Positions 35,469 to 45,050 of a stretch of 64,000 nt of DNA are shown here, one piece after another. The notes under the pieces are model-generated. The model made no database searches and was not told the origin of the DNA. It saw nothing but the letters and a program-made list of their open reading frames with translations. The number at the start of each line of letters is the position of its first letter. The first letter of the stretch is position 1. The stretch lies in NCBI RefSeq assembly GCF_032271945.1, contig NZ_CP130319.1, forward strand, positions 4,359,001 through 4,423,000. The letters are read 5' to 3'. Source of the stretch: Paenibacillus sp. MBLB1832 (GTDB taxonomy: Bacteria > Bacillota > Bacilli > Paenibacillales > NBRC-103111). The position numbers and the translations under genes are program-made.

Positions 35469-38400
35469 GTGACGACCATAGCTCTCGTCGTCAGGGCCAC
35501 ACTCAATGCGACTGGCGCGATAACGTTCACCGGAAATACCCTTGGCCTAAGCCGCTCCAACACGGAAGGTCAACCGGGAACGCAAGACAGCATTGGTGCT
35601 TTTACTACGATCAACAACGCGCTCAAATTTGGAACCTACCCATCAGGAACAACCAATAATTATACCTTAAACAGCTCTTCGGCCATATTGACTCTTCCTG
35701 CTGGAAGTACCATCTTGTATGCAGAATTGATCTGGGGCGGCTCTTATATAAATGGCACTGTGAATTTGAGTGCTTTTATTAATAATGCCGTTTCCTTCAC
35801 TACGCCTACAGGAACGACAACGGTTACCCCAGACAACGCGACGAAAAACGAATTTGACCTGGGCAGCGGCGCCTTCGGCTATGTCCGAACCGCGAATGTC
35901 ACATCCCTGATTCAGCAAGGCATGGCAGGCACGTACACGGTTGGCAATGTGGTTGGCACCATCGTCATTTCTGGTGATCCTACCGCGAACCATGCTGGTT
36001 GGACACTTGGCGTCATTTATCAGAATACCAGTTTGCCGTTTCGCAATATGTCACTGCGTGCTGGCGCCGTGCTCGTTCAATCGACGTCTCCTCCCGTGAA
36101 TACCACGATCACAGGATTCGCAACACCCGTAACAGGCGCTCTAGGCGGCAGAGCTTTATTCAGCGCACAGGAAGGAGATGCGAACAGAACCGGCGACCAA
36201 GCGTTATTCGGTCCCACCTCAGGCACATTAGTGGCGTTATCAGGACCGAACAATTTCTCCACCAATTTCTTCGCGTCCCAAATCAATAATGATGCTGGGA
36301 ATCTCAATACGACAGGTACGTTTGGTTCCTCGAATCAAATCAACGGGACGCCAGGCACCAATATTAGCGGCGGCAGGCAAGGTTGGGATATCACGAACGT
36401 CGATGTCTCTGCCCGGCTCATTAACAATCAATCCTCCGCCATCTTGCAATTGACCACTTCGGGCGATGCATATGTGCTTAACGCCAATGCGATCCAAGTC
36501 GATATTAATGCACCCAAAATTAATGTAACCAAAAGCGCCAATTTCGCTGGAACCGTCGTAGGTGATACCGTCATCTATACCGTTACAGTCAGCAACACGG
36601 GCACCGCCAGTGCAGCTAGTATCGTCTTGTCCGATGCGCTGCCAACAGGATCCGCGTTCGTTGCCGGTAGCGTCACTGTGGCTGGTGTGTCTAAACCGAC
36701 CTACGACATTACGGCCGGTGCTCCGCTTGGTTCTTTGGCGTTCGGCTCCTCGATCACCGTCACCTACAAAGCGACGGTCACCAGTGTACCCACACCTTCG
36801 CAGATCGCGAATATTGCGAAAGCCGCTTTTACGTTCCAGAGCGTTGCTGGCGGAGATGTCATTTCAGGCGTCATTCCGTCAAACACCGTAACAACGCCCA
36901 TTTATGCGCCCAAAATCGCGATTACGAAGTCAGCCAACACTGCGAACGGTTCCGTCGGAAGCACGGTCACGTATACGTTGCAAGTCACCAATACAGGCAA
37001 TATTGGCGCCAATATGACCATCACCGATAACATTCCCACGGGTACCACTTTCGTGGTGAACAGCTTTAAAGTGGGCGGTGTCACAGTTCCAGGTGCCAAT
37101 CCTGTCAGCGGCGTCAATATCGGGACTGTTGCAGCAAACGGCTCTTCAACGGTCACGTTCAGCGTTGTAGTGAACTCGCTGCCTTCACCGCCCCAGCTTG
37201 TAAATAAAGCGAATAGTACATACACGTTTCAACCACCCGATGGACGGACGATTAACGGGACTGCGGAGTCCAATACGGTCACCCTACCTGTCCGATTGCC
37301 CAGCGTCGGAGCCGTCAAAAGCACGGTTGTCACGGATGCTGTTGTTGGCGATACGTTTACATACCGTACAGTCATCACGAATTCAGGTGTTGAAAGTGTC
37401 ACGAATGTCATTATGACGGATGCCGTTCCTGCTGGAGCTGTATTCGTTGCTGGAAGTGTCTTCGTTGGCGGTATTTCAAAGCCGACGTCAACCCCAGACG
37501 GCGGTATTGCCGTGGGTACCATTCCAGTTGGCAGTTCCGTAACCGTCACCTTTCAGGAAACGGTGGTCGCGTTGCCAAATCCAGCACAATTGCTCAATCA
37601 GGCAAGTATTTCCTACAGCTCGGGCACATTCACTGGTACGTCCATATCCAATACAACGTCGACACCTGTTTATCAAGCCGTTGTTTCGATAGGAAAGAGT
37701 GTCAATAGCACGAACGCAACAGTAGGAGATACGCTAACCTATTCACTTACGGTCAATAACCAAGGCAACATCACTGTGCAACCTACCGTTTTCGATGTCA
37801 TCTCGCCATCCACCTCGTTTGTAGCAGGCAGCGTGATGATCAATGGGATTTCTAGCCCAAGCGCCGATCCTGCGTCAGGCATTAACATTGGCTCGATTGC
37901 GCCAGCCGGCTCAACGACTATTACGTTTCAAGTTATTTTGCAGACCTTGCCTTCTCCTCCTAGACTAACGAACATCGCTACCGTCAACTACACGTATCAG
38001 CCGCCAGATGGACGCACCCTATCAGGAAGCTCCGTTTCCAACACGACTGATATTCAAGCATCTGCTCCCAATGTGGCCGTCAGCAAGTCCGTCAATCTGA
38101 CGTATGCAGCTGTTGGAGAGACACTGATTTATACGCTAGAGATCCTTAATAATAGTGTTGTCATGGTGAATAACGTCGTTGTGAATGATCCTCTTCCTAG
38201 CGGAGTTACGTTCCAAGCGGGCAGTGTAAGGGTTGATGGCATACCGAGAACGAACGCCGATCCGACTGCTGGATTCACGCTTGGCTCCATTAATCCTGGC
38301 GTAACCACCTTTGTCGTGTTTCGGGCAACCGTCACCTCTGTTCCCAGTCCTCCACAAGCTCAGAACACTGCCAGCATCAGCTTTACTTCCGGCGCATTCC

Positions 38401-41400
38401 ATGGGGCTACCTTCTCTAATTCTATCATCACCAACATCCAACAACCCATTCTATCCTTGCTCAAAAGCGCCAACCTGTCGCTAGCCGTTCTTGGCGATAT
38501 TGTCATCTACTCCATCGAGGTACGCAATACGGGAAGTATCGCAGGCAACGTCACCTTGTTTGACAATATTCCAGACGGATGCACCTTCATTGTCAATAGC
38601 TGTATCGTCGATAACGTCCCGCTGCCAGGCGTAAACCCCGTTAGCGGCATTCCGATCGGGACGATTGCTGTGAACAGCGCTAAGATCGTGACCTTCGAAG
38701 CGGAGATCGATTCGTTACCGAACCCGCAGCAGCTTGTGGATCAAGCGACGACAAGTTACTCCTTTACACTCACCGATGGCCGCACGCTCTCAGGTTCAGG
38801 AAGCTCCAACACGGTCATTATTCCCGTGTCCGCTCCTAACGTGACCGTCATGACGACCAGCAATGTCAGTACTGCCGTTCAGGGGGATACGGTCACTTAT
38901 TCCATTGTTGTGACCAACCAAGGCGTCGCCAGCGTCAACAATGTCATTTTGACCAGCATTGCCGATCCCAGCACTTCTTTTATACCCGGAAGCGTGAAAG
39001 TGAACGGCGTCACATCGCCGAACACGAATCCGTCCACCGGTATTCCAATCGGTACGCTGGCTCCGAATGTGCCAGTGACCGTGACATTTGAGGTGATCAT
39101 CACAATGCCAACATCACAAATCATTAACCAATCGAGTGTCAGTTTCACATCCGGAACGTTCTCTGGTTCCTCTTCCTCCAACAATGTTGTCACACCTGTC
39201 ATTCAACCGAATATCTCCATGCTGAAATCAGCGAACACATCCAATGCCACCGTCGGCGATACCGTTGTGTATACAATCGTCGTCACGAATTCTGGGAATT
39301 TGCAAGCCGATGTGATCGTGACGGACACGATTCCGAATGGGACCTCTTTCGTTCAGAATAGTGCGCAAGTGAACGGTTCACAGCAACCCGGCGCGGATCC
39401 GATTACAGGTATTCATGCTGGCACCATTGACGCAGGCAGTTTCAAAACCGTTACATTTTCCGTCTTGATCGATACCTTACCAAGCCCGCAAGTTCTTAGC
39501 AATACAGCATCCGCTGCGTACACCTTCATGCCGCCTGACGGCAGGACCATCACACGAAGTGCGACTTCTAATACGGTAACGTTCCCAGTCTCAGCACCTA
39601 ATGTAGCTGTCGTCAAAAGCACAACGTCAACCGCCCTAACCCTTGGGGATACGATTACGTATAGCACAACCATTACGAATAACGGTATTGCAGCCATTAA
39701 CAACGTATCGTTCTCTGATCAGATTCCAAGTGGCGGCACCTTCGTGCCAGGCAGCGTTGTAATTATTGGAGCACCTACCCCCGTTGTTCCTCCCAATCCT
39801 GCGACAGGTGTTACCCTCGGTACGATTGGTGTCGGCGCATCGGTTACAGTTTTATTCAACGTACTTATCACTGCATTGCCAAGCCCAGCTCAGCTAAGCA
39901 ACTTTGCATCCGTCAGCTTTACGTCAGGTGCTTTCTCAGCTACAACGAATTCGAACACGATCACAACACCAGTTTATCAACCAATCATCTCTATCCAAAA
40001 AGGCGCAAACAGTATCAATGCCACTGTCGGCGACACGATCGTATACTCCTTAAATGTCTTTAATACGGGGAATTACCCAACGGCGGTTACGATCTCAGAT
40101 ACGATTCCTGCCAATACGACATTCGTAACGAACAGCGTATTCGTTGGCAGCATGCCTATGCCAGGGGCAGACCCAGCGGCGGGATTCTCCATTGGAACGG
40201 TGGATCCAAGCCCTCTACCGCTTCAAATCACTTTCTCGGTCATCATTGATTCTCTGCCAAATCCACAAGTGTTAACCAACGTAGCAACGGCCGATTATTC
40301 ATTTACACTGCCGGATTCACGTTCTTTCAACCGCAGCGTGCATTCCAATACCGTCACGATTCCCGTATCTTCACCTGATGTCAGCATTGTCAAAAGCACC
40401 ACCGCAACTGATGCTGTCGTTAACGATATCCTGCCTTACAAATTCGTTATTACCAATAACGGCATTGCTCCAATCAATAATGTCGTCTTCTCCGATCCTC
40501 TGCCATCTGGAGAAGCCTTCATCCCTGGCAGTGTCGTGATTACTGGAGCACCAACGCCGCCTGTACCGCCGAACCCGGTAGCAGGCATCTCGCTAGGTAC
40601 GCTTGCTGCGGGTGCAATCGTAACGATCACCTTTAATGTGAGAGTCATCGCTTTGCCAGATCCGGCTCAATTGAACAATTACGGATCGGTCAGCTTTACG
40701 TCTGGCGCTTTCTCTGCTGTTACTTTCTCGAATACAATTACGACGCCTGTCTACCAGCCGATTCTTGCGGCGGTGAAAAGCTCAAGCTCAACCAATGCAA
40801 CCATTGGTGATTTGATTATTTACAAAATCAATGTAACAAATTCCGGCAATATCGCTGCTTCTGTCACACTGCTAGACACGGTTCCTAACGGCACCATGTT
40901 TCAACCGAACAGTGTCGTGATTAACGGTGTTACGCAACCTGGCGCAGATCCTTCTGTCGGCATTCCGTTCACTTCGCAGCCAGGTGCTACCGACATGATC
41001 ACCTTCGGTGTACTCATCGTCTCCTTGCCAACACCACAGGTGTTAACGAACCAAGCGACAGCCAACTTTACTTTTACGCCTCCAGACGGTCGTGTCATTC
41101 CAGGCTCCACGTCTTCCAATATCGTGACAATTCCTGTCTCTGCGCCAAACGTGACCGTCGACAAATCTTCCATGGCCACAGATGCGGTTGTAGGCGATGT
41201 CATTACGTACGAGGCCGTTGTCACCAATTCAGGTATTGCAACTATCAACAATGTGCAATTCTTTGACCCGCTTCCTGCCTTCACTAGCTTCGTCAGCGGC
41301 ACCGTGTATATCAATAACGTATTGGCACCAACTGCCAATCCAACTAATGGCATTTCTCTCGGCTCGATTCTGCCGAACAACTTCGTGTCCGTCAAGTTTG

Positions 41401-42191
41401 ATGTGACCGTAAACGCCTTGCCGCCAACACAGCAGCTAACCAATCAATCCTCCGTCAACTTTACATCGGGCGCTTTCGCGGCGACTGCTTTCTCGAATAA
41501 CGTCATTATTCCTGTATATCAGCCTATTCTCTCTGTGCTCAAAGGCGCGAACACAACGAATGCGACGGTTGGCGACACGATCATTTACTCCATCACGCTT
41601 CATAATTCAGGGAATCTGCCTGCAGAAGCTACTGTGTTCGATACGATTCCGACAGGCACAAACTTCATTCCGAACAGTGTACTAATTAATGGGGTTTCGC
41701 AGCCAGGTGTGGATCCATCGTCAGGTATAGACGCAGGTACTATTGCGCCAGGTGCCTCCGTTGATGTGAAAATTACATTGGAAGTCACCGTTGATGCACT
41801 GCCATCACCTCAGCTACTGTCCAACCAAGCGACGACCAACTACACGTACTCACCGCCAGATGGCCGTATTTTAAATGGCACCGCTCTTTCCAACGTGTTG
41901 ATCATTCCCGTATCGGCTCCGAACGTAACCGTTGTGAAAAGTACCGACGCCGTCGATGCCATTGTAGGCGATACCATTTTGTACAAAGTCGTTGTCACGA
42001 ATTCTGGCATAGAAGCCGTCAACAATGTCGTGCTGACAGATCCGATTCCAACGGGAACTGCATTTATTACAGGCAGTGTGAAAGTGGATGGCGTTTCGAA
42101 ACCAACTCTAAATCCGAGCACAGGCATCCCGCTTAATTCAATTCCAGCTGGCGGCTCCGTTGAAGTGAAGTTCGAGGTGACCGTCGTATGA
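35469..42191 (+). CDS. Giant DUF11-repeat surface-type protein, N-terminal part
   Basis: 2240 residues. Residues 1-350 form a Thr/Ser/Asn-rich beta domain (GAITFTGNTLGLSRSNTEG, ILYAELIWGGSYING); then come fifteen DUF11 Ig-like repeats of about 128 residues, the last cut short. Two repeat classes alternate: odd ones end in SFTSGxF, even ones in YTFxPPDGRT. Almost no cysteine. No signal peptide, LPxTG or S-layer domain is visible, so export or surface placement is unexplained. The listed GTG lies against the AGGGGG ribosome site; an ATA codon at 35478, eight bases from that site, is where a start would be expected. The frame ends in mid-repeat at 42191 and continues in the next ORF. Confidence 0.8.
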   Translation: MTTIALVVRATLNATGAITFTGNTLGLSRSNTEGQPGTQDSIGAFTTINNALKFGTYPSGTTNNYTLNSSSAILTLPAGSTILYAELIWGGSYINGTVNLSAFINNAVSFTTPTGTTTVTPDNATKNEFDLGSGAFGYVRTANVTSLIQQGMAGTYTVGNVVGTIVISGDPTANHAGWTLGVIYQNTSLPFRNMSLRAGAVLVQSTSPPVNTTITGFATPVTGALGGRALFSAQEGDANRTGDQALFGPTSGTLVALSGPNNFSTNFFASQINNDAGNLNTTGTFGSSNQINGTPGTNISGGRQGWDITNVDVSARLINNQSSAILQLTTSGDAYVLNANAIQVDINAPKINVTKSANFAGTVVGDTVIYTVTVSNTGTASAASIVLSDALPTGSAFVAGSVTVAGVSKPTYDITAGAPLGSLAFGSSITVTYKATVTSVPTPSQIANIAKAAFTFQSVAGGDVISGVIPSNTVTTPIYAPKIAITKSANTANGSVGSTVTYTLQVTNTGNIGANMTITDNIPTGTTFVVNSFKVGGVTVPGANPVSGVNIGTVAANGSSTVTFSVVVNSLPSPPQLVNKANSTYTFQPPDGRTINGTAESNTVTLPVRLPSVGAVKSTVVTDAVVGDTFTYRTVITNSGVESVTNVIMTDAVPAGAVFVAGSVFVGGISKPTSTPDGGIAVGTIPVGSSVTVTFQETVVALPNPAQLLNQASISYSSGTFTGTSISNTTSTPVYQAVVSIGKSVNSTNATVGDTLTYSLTVNNQGNITVQPTVFDVISPSTSFVAGSVMINGISSPSADPASGINIGSIAPAGSTTITFQVILQTLPSPPRLTNIATVNYTYQPPDGRTLSGSSVSNTTDIQASAPNVAVSKSVNLTYAAVGETLIYTLEILNNSVVMVNNVVVNDPLPSGVTFQAGSVRVDGIPRTNADPTAGFTLGSINPGVTTFVVFRATVTSVPSPPQAQNTASISFTSGAFHGATFSNSIITNIQQPILSLLKSANLSLAVLGDIVIYSIEVRNTGSIAGNVTLFDNIPDGCTFIVNSCIVDNVPLPGVNPVSGIPIGTIAVNSAKIVTFEAEIDSLPNPQQLVDQATTSYSFTLTDGRTLSGSGSSNTVIIPVSAPNVTVMTTSNVSTAVQGDTVTYSIVVTNQGVASVNNVILTSIADPSTSFIPGSVKVNGVTSPNTNPSTGIPIGTLAPNVPVTVTFEVIITMPTSQIINQSSVSFTSGTFSGSSSSNNVVTPVIQPNISMLKSANTSNATVGDTVVYTIVVTNSGNLQADVIVTDTIPNGTSFVQNSAQVNGSQQPGADPITGIHAGTIDAGSFKTVTFSVLIDTLPSPQVLSNTASAAYTFMPPDGRTITRSATSNTVTFPVSAPNVAVVKSTTSTALTLGDTITYSTTITNNGIAAINNVSFSDQIPSGGTFVPGSVVIIGAPTPVVPPNPATGVTLGTIGVGASVTVLFNVLITALPSPAQLSNFASVSFTSGAFSATTNSNTITTPVYQPIISIQKGANSINATVGDTIVYSLNVFNTGNYPTAVTISDTIPANTTFVTNSVFVGSMPMPGADPAAGFSIGTVDPSPLPLQITFSVIIDSLPNPQVLTNVATADYSFTLPDSRSFNRSVHSNTVTIPVSSPDVSIVKSTTATDAVVNDILPYKFVITNNGIAPINNVVFSDPLPSGEAFIPGSVVITGAPTPPVPPNPVAGISLGTLAAGAIVTITFNVRVIALPDPAQLNNYGSVSFTSGAFSAVTFSNTITTPVYQPILAAVKSSSSTNATIGDLIIYKINVTNSGNIAASVTLLDTVPNGTMFQPNSVVINGVTQPGADPSVGIPFTSQPGATDMITFGVLIVSLPTPQVLTNQATANFTFTPPDGRVIPGSTSSNIVTIPVSAPNVTVDKSSMATDAVVGDVITYEAVVTNSGIATINNVQFFDPLPAFTSFVSGTVYINNVLAPTANPTNGISLGSILPNNFVSVKFDVTVNALPPTQQLTNQSSVNFTSGAFAATAFSNNVIIPVYQPILSVLKGANTTNATVGDTIIYSITLHNSGNLPAEATVFDTIPTGTNFIPNSVLINGVSQPGVDPSSGIDAGTIAPGASVDVKITLEVTVDALPSPQLLSNQATTNYTYSPPDGRILNGTALSNVLIIPVSAPNVTVVKSTDAVDAIVGDTILYKVVVTNSGIEAVNNVVLTDPIPTGTAFITGSVKVDGVSKPTLNPSTGIPLNSIPAGGSVEVKFEVTVV

Positions 42192-43873
42192 CGGACGAAT
42201 CCCATTCTACGAAACACCTGATTAATCAATCTATCGTCAGATTTAGCTCAGGCAGCAGTACCAGCCACTCGTTCTCCAACATCGTCGATACGCCATTGGT
42301 TGGCCCCATTATTACCATTCTGAAAACAGTAAATGCCTTACAGGCCGAGATCGGCCAGGTCATCACGTATACGGTGCTAGTCGCCAATAAGGGTAACTTG
42401 GATGCTCAAGTTACCCTCTATGACACCATGCCGGAAGGCACATCGTTTATTCCGAACAGCGTAATCGTTGATAGTATCCCTCTGCCGATGGCATCCCCAG
42501 AAAAAGGGATTCCACTTGGATTACTCAAAGTCTGTCAATCTCTTGATGTAACCTTTCAAGTCATCGTTGTGGAAGAACCCGCTTGCCAGCAGCTCAAAAA
42601 TCAGGCAACCGCTGCCTATTACTTCCACACGCCAAGCGGTAGAGAAGTAACAGGCAGCTCGAAATCGAATACGGTTATTATACCTTTTAAAGAAACCAAG
42701 GTTTATTTAGTCAAACAAGCCAACACAACAGCAACATATGTTGGCGATACGATCACCTTCATTTCCACTATTAAAAATAAAGAAGGGTATGCGATCCATC
42801 ATGCCATCTTCACGGATGTGATGCCTGAAGGAACTGCATTTGTCGCGGGTAGTGTGAAAATCGATCAAATCAGCCATCCCTATGCGAATCCAGTAGATGG
42901 CATCCATCTAGGAAACCTTCCTGCTCATTCGGACATTTGTATTCAGTTTCAAGCCTTCATCACCGCTGTTCCTCCTGAGGGGTGCATCGTTAATCGCTCC
43001 CATCTTACTTATGTAAAGGGTGATCATAAAGGAAAAATCGTATCGAACGCCGTCTCGCTAGACGTCTTCGATCCTTGCTTGACCGTAGTTGAATCGGTCC
43101 TGCAACATCGCGCTACACTGGGTGACACGTTAACGTATCTGATCCAAATCACTAATCATGGCAATATAGCCACAGATGTTTGGCTATCCCATTTCATTCC
43201 CGAAGGCACCTCCTATGTCGTCAACTCGCTTGTCATCAATGGCGTTCCCTTCGGCCAGCCCATTCTTCCGCCAAGTGTGCCGCTGGGCAACTTGCAGTCT
43301 CATCAGACATGGCATGTTACCTTTCAGGTCACCGTCAACTCGTTCGCCATCTCACCTGATCAGAAAGGGCTTACTAGCCAATCTACTATCCAGTTTACGT
43401 TCCGTCTGTCAGATGATCGCATCGTTTCGAATCGCATCCTGTCCAATACTGTACATGTCGAGCTCTTACGACCGATCATGGACATCCAGTTGTCGGCAGC
43501 ATCTACTCACGCCGATCCTGGCACGGTCATTCATTACCACATGCAAGTAACCAATACTGGAAATCTTGCGGCAGACCATGTATCACTGCTCGACTGGATT
43601 TCCCCTCTGAATGTTTTACAGCCAGGCACATTGTTCGTAGGCGGCGTTCAGGTCCAGTATGTCGATGTGAATCAGCCTTTGCCGATTGGCCGTGTAGCCC
43701 CTGGCGCTACCGTTATCATCGTGTATCAAGCTATCATCCGACATCATCAGAATGCCAGACGCCTTACGCTTCGTGTTGCAGCGAAATATGACTTCCACGT
43801 CAATGAGCCTGTTCATTCAGGAACCGTACTTTCGAATGTTATTGTTATTCGGATTGAGCATCCCGATGAGTAG
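42188..43873 (+). CDS. DUF11-repeat protein, C-terminal part in a shifted frame
   Basis: 561 residues. It begins with the missing second half of repeat 15 (HLINQSIVRFSSGSSTSHSF) and continues with four more DUF11-like repeats, keeping the alternation of the first ORF. Start ATG overlaps the upstream stop as ATGA, and GAGGTGA seven bases upstream is a strong ribosome site, so it could be translated by reinitiation. Compared with the upstream repeats it is more divergent and richer in His and Cys (VCQSL, EPACQQ, DICIQ, GCIVN, DPCL). Either a second, coupled protein or the detached 3' end of one broken gene. No membrane anchor or sorting signal at its C-terminus. Confidence 0.75.
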   Translation: MTDESHSTKHLINQSIVRFSSGSSTSHSFSNIVDTPLVGPIITILKTVNALQAEIGQVITYTVLVANKGNLDAQVTLYDTMPEGTSFIPNSVIVDSIPLPMASPEKGIPLGLLKVCQSLDVTFQVIVVEEPACQQLKNQATAAYYFHTPSGREVTGSSKSNTVIIPFKETKVYLVKQANTTATYVGDTITFISTIKNKEGYAIHHAIFTDVMPEGTAFVAGSVKIDQISHPYANPVDGIHLGNLPAHSDICIQFQAFITAVPPEGCIVNRSHLTYVKGDHKGKIVSNAVSLDVFDPCLTVVESVLQHRATLGDTLTYLIQITNHGNIATDVWLSHFIPEGTSYVVNSLVINGVPFGQPILPPSVPLGNLQSHQTWHVTFQVTVNSFAISPDQKGLTSQSTIQFTFRLSDDRIVSNRILSNTVHVELLRPIMDIQLSAASTHADPGTVIHYHMQVTNTGNLAADHVSLLDWISPLNVLQPGTLFVGGVQVQYVDVNQPLPIGRVAPGATVIIVYQAIIRHHQNARRLTLRVAAKYDFHVNEPVHSGTVLSNVIVIRIEHPDE

Positions 43874-43888
43874 TCGTTAATGAAGCAT

Positions 43889-43920
43889 AAAGAACCCAAT
43901 GTGGAAATATTGGGTTCTTT
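43889..43920. terminator. Terminator after the DUF11 locus
   Basis: Arms AAAGAACCCAAT and ATTGGGTTCTTT, perfect 12-base stem, eight-base loop, between the convergent DUF11 and Nudix genes. Confidence 0.9.
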
Positions 43921-43964
43921 GTTTTGTAAAACCTATTTGTAGCGACCGATACGACGATGAGGTG

Positions 43965-44513
43965 TTATCGAATGCCGCTGTCTTCTTTTACATACTTCCC
44001 AAGATACTCTTCTGTTCGTTCTTGATTAGTTTCAAAATTGGAATCAATCTTGTTAGAAATAAGTTCAATAAGTTTCCCCTTAGCATAAATACAGTGATGA
44101 TCATAACTGCTAGAATCATTCAAAATCATCTCGATGGTTATAGGGATATTAGCCGCGATACCAATATTGTTAGGATCTATAATCCAGCTTATTGGTTTCC
44201 AATCTAGTAAACCTTCATCTGTTTTTATAGGTGTTTCATATATAAATTGATCATGTACTTCCGCAACATAAAGATACATCCCACCGAGATCTGATTCATC
44301 TACCTTCCAAGTAATCAGTCCTTTAAATTGTAGATCATATTCTTTCATGTTTGTTTCTTCGTAAATTTCACGAATCATTGAATCTCTTGGTGATTCATCC
44401 GATTCAATCTTTCCCCCTACGCCATTCCAGCAACCCATCCAAGGCTTAAAATTACGATTTAGTAATAATATTTCATTGTTACGTTTAATGAAACAAATGT
44501 TATATGAAATCAC
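43965..44513 (-). CDS. Nudix hydrolase
   Basis: 182-residue Nudix family pyrophosphohydrolase. The Nudix box is complete: GGKIESDESPRDSMIREI then YEETNM, with all catalytic acidic residues. The N-terminus ISYNICFIKRNNEILLLNR resembles MutT/8-oxo-dGTP-type members that clean the nucleotide pool; the true substrate is not known. Start is a GTG with GGGG about 11 bases upstream. Together with the next gene it forms a stretch noticeably richer in A+T than its surroundings, possibly acquired separately. Confidence 0.88.
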   Translation of the reverse strand: MISYNICFIKRNNEILLLNRNFKPWMGCWNGVGGKIESDESPRDSMIREIYEETNMKEYDLQFKGLITWKVDESDLGGMYLYVAEVHDQFIYETPIKTDEGLLDWKPISWIIDPNNIGIAANIPITIEMILNDSSSYDHHCIYAKGKLIELISNKIDSNFETNQERTEEYLGKYVKEDSGIR

Positions 44514-44561
44514 TTAGTTCAAATCCCCATTTTTAGATTTTATTCCTACTTATTTCATTCA

Positions 44562-44912
44562 TCAGCATTTGCAGATCATTAATAGATTTCCATCAGGGTC
44601 TTTAAAATTAAACCAATGATTATGTTCAATTTGTGTAGTTATATCTACATTCTTTGACTTCATAAACGCATAAGCTTCTTCTATATTGTTTGTATTGAAA
44701 TGAAAGGCCGGTGCTCTAAATACATTCTCCTCTGAATAAATCTTACTGTCCAAAACAATACTGGTTCCATTCATAGGTACGACATACAAATGTCCAAATA
44801 ATATCTCTCCATCGACAGGTAACCCCAAAATATCACAATACCAATCACGTGCTTTCTCAATGTTGCTTACGGGGATGAATACAGTTCCGATTTGATTTAA
44901 AATAGGATTCAT
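44562..44912 (-). CDS. VOC (glyoxalase/bleomycin-resistance-like) protein
   Basis: 116-residue single-domain vicinal oxygen chelate protein: IGTVFIPVSNIEKARDWYCD at the N-terminus and HNHWFNFKDPDGNLLMICK at the C-terminus are the two beta-alpha-beta modules. Such proteins are dioxygenases, isomerases or drug-binding proteins and the activity cannot be deduced. The ATG at 44912 follows GGAGG at the right distance; a longer frame has no ribosome site. AT-rich like the neighbouring Nudix gene, same strand. Confidence 0.85.
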   Translation of the reverse strand: MNPILNQIGTVFIPVSNIEKARDWYCDILGLPVDGEILFGHLYVVPMNGTSIVLDSKIYSEENVFRAPAFHFNTNNIEEAYAFMKSKNVDITTQIEHNHWFNFKDPDGNLLMICKC

Positions 44913-45016
44913 TTTGGTTACCTCCGGTGTGAAATATAACACATCTGACAAAACAAGGGGCAAATCGCTCCTCTTCCTACTCCATTAATACCATAATTCC
45001 CCTGAAATCTCCACGC

Positions 45017-45042
45017 AAAAAACCGAGGCAACTACGCCTCGG
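45017..45042 (-). terminator. Terminator after the GH2 gene
   Basis: Seven-base arms CCGAGGC/GCCTCGG with a six-base loop, followed on the minus strand by six T, eight bases after the GH2 stop. Confidence 0.85.
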
Positions 45043-45050
45043 CCTTCCTA

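Noticed and set aside
35362..35659. Upstream ORF (starting near 35362) as the true N-terminus of the DUF11 protein through a G5-to-G4 error
   Set aside because: The upstream segment has no ribosome site and does not resemble the start of such proteins, whereas AGGGGG is well placed for ATA at 35478.
42180..42195. Programmed -1 ribosomal frameshift between the two DUF11 ORFs
   Set aside because: No X XXY YYZ slippery site is seen at the junction; ATGA overlap with a ribosome site makes reinitiation the simpler mechanism if both parts are made.
36077..42229. Many long minus-strand ORFs inside the DUF11 genes
   Set aside because: Val/Thr-rich shadow frames repeating with the same period as the sense repeats; no starts with ribosome sites.
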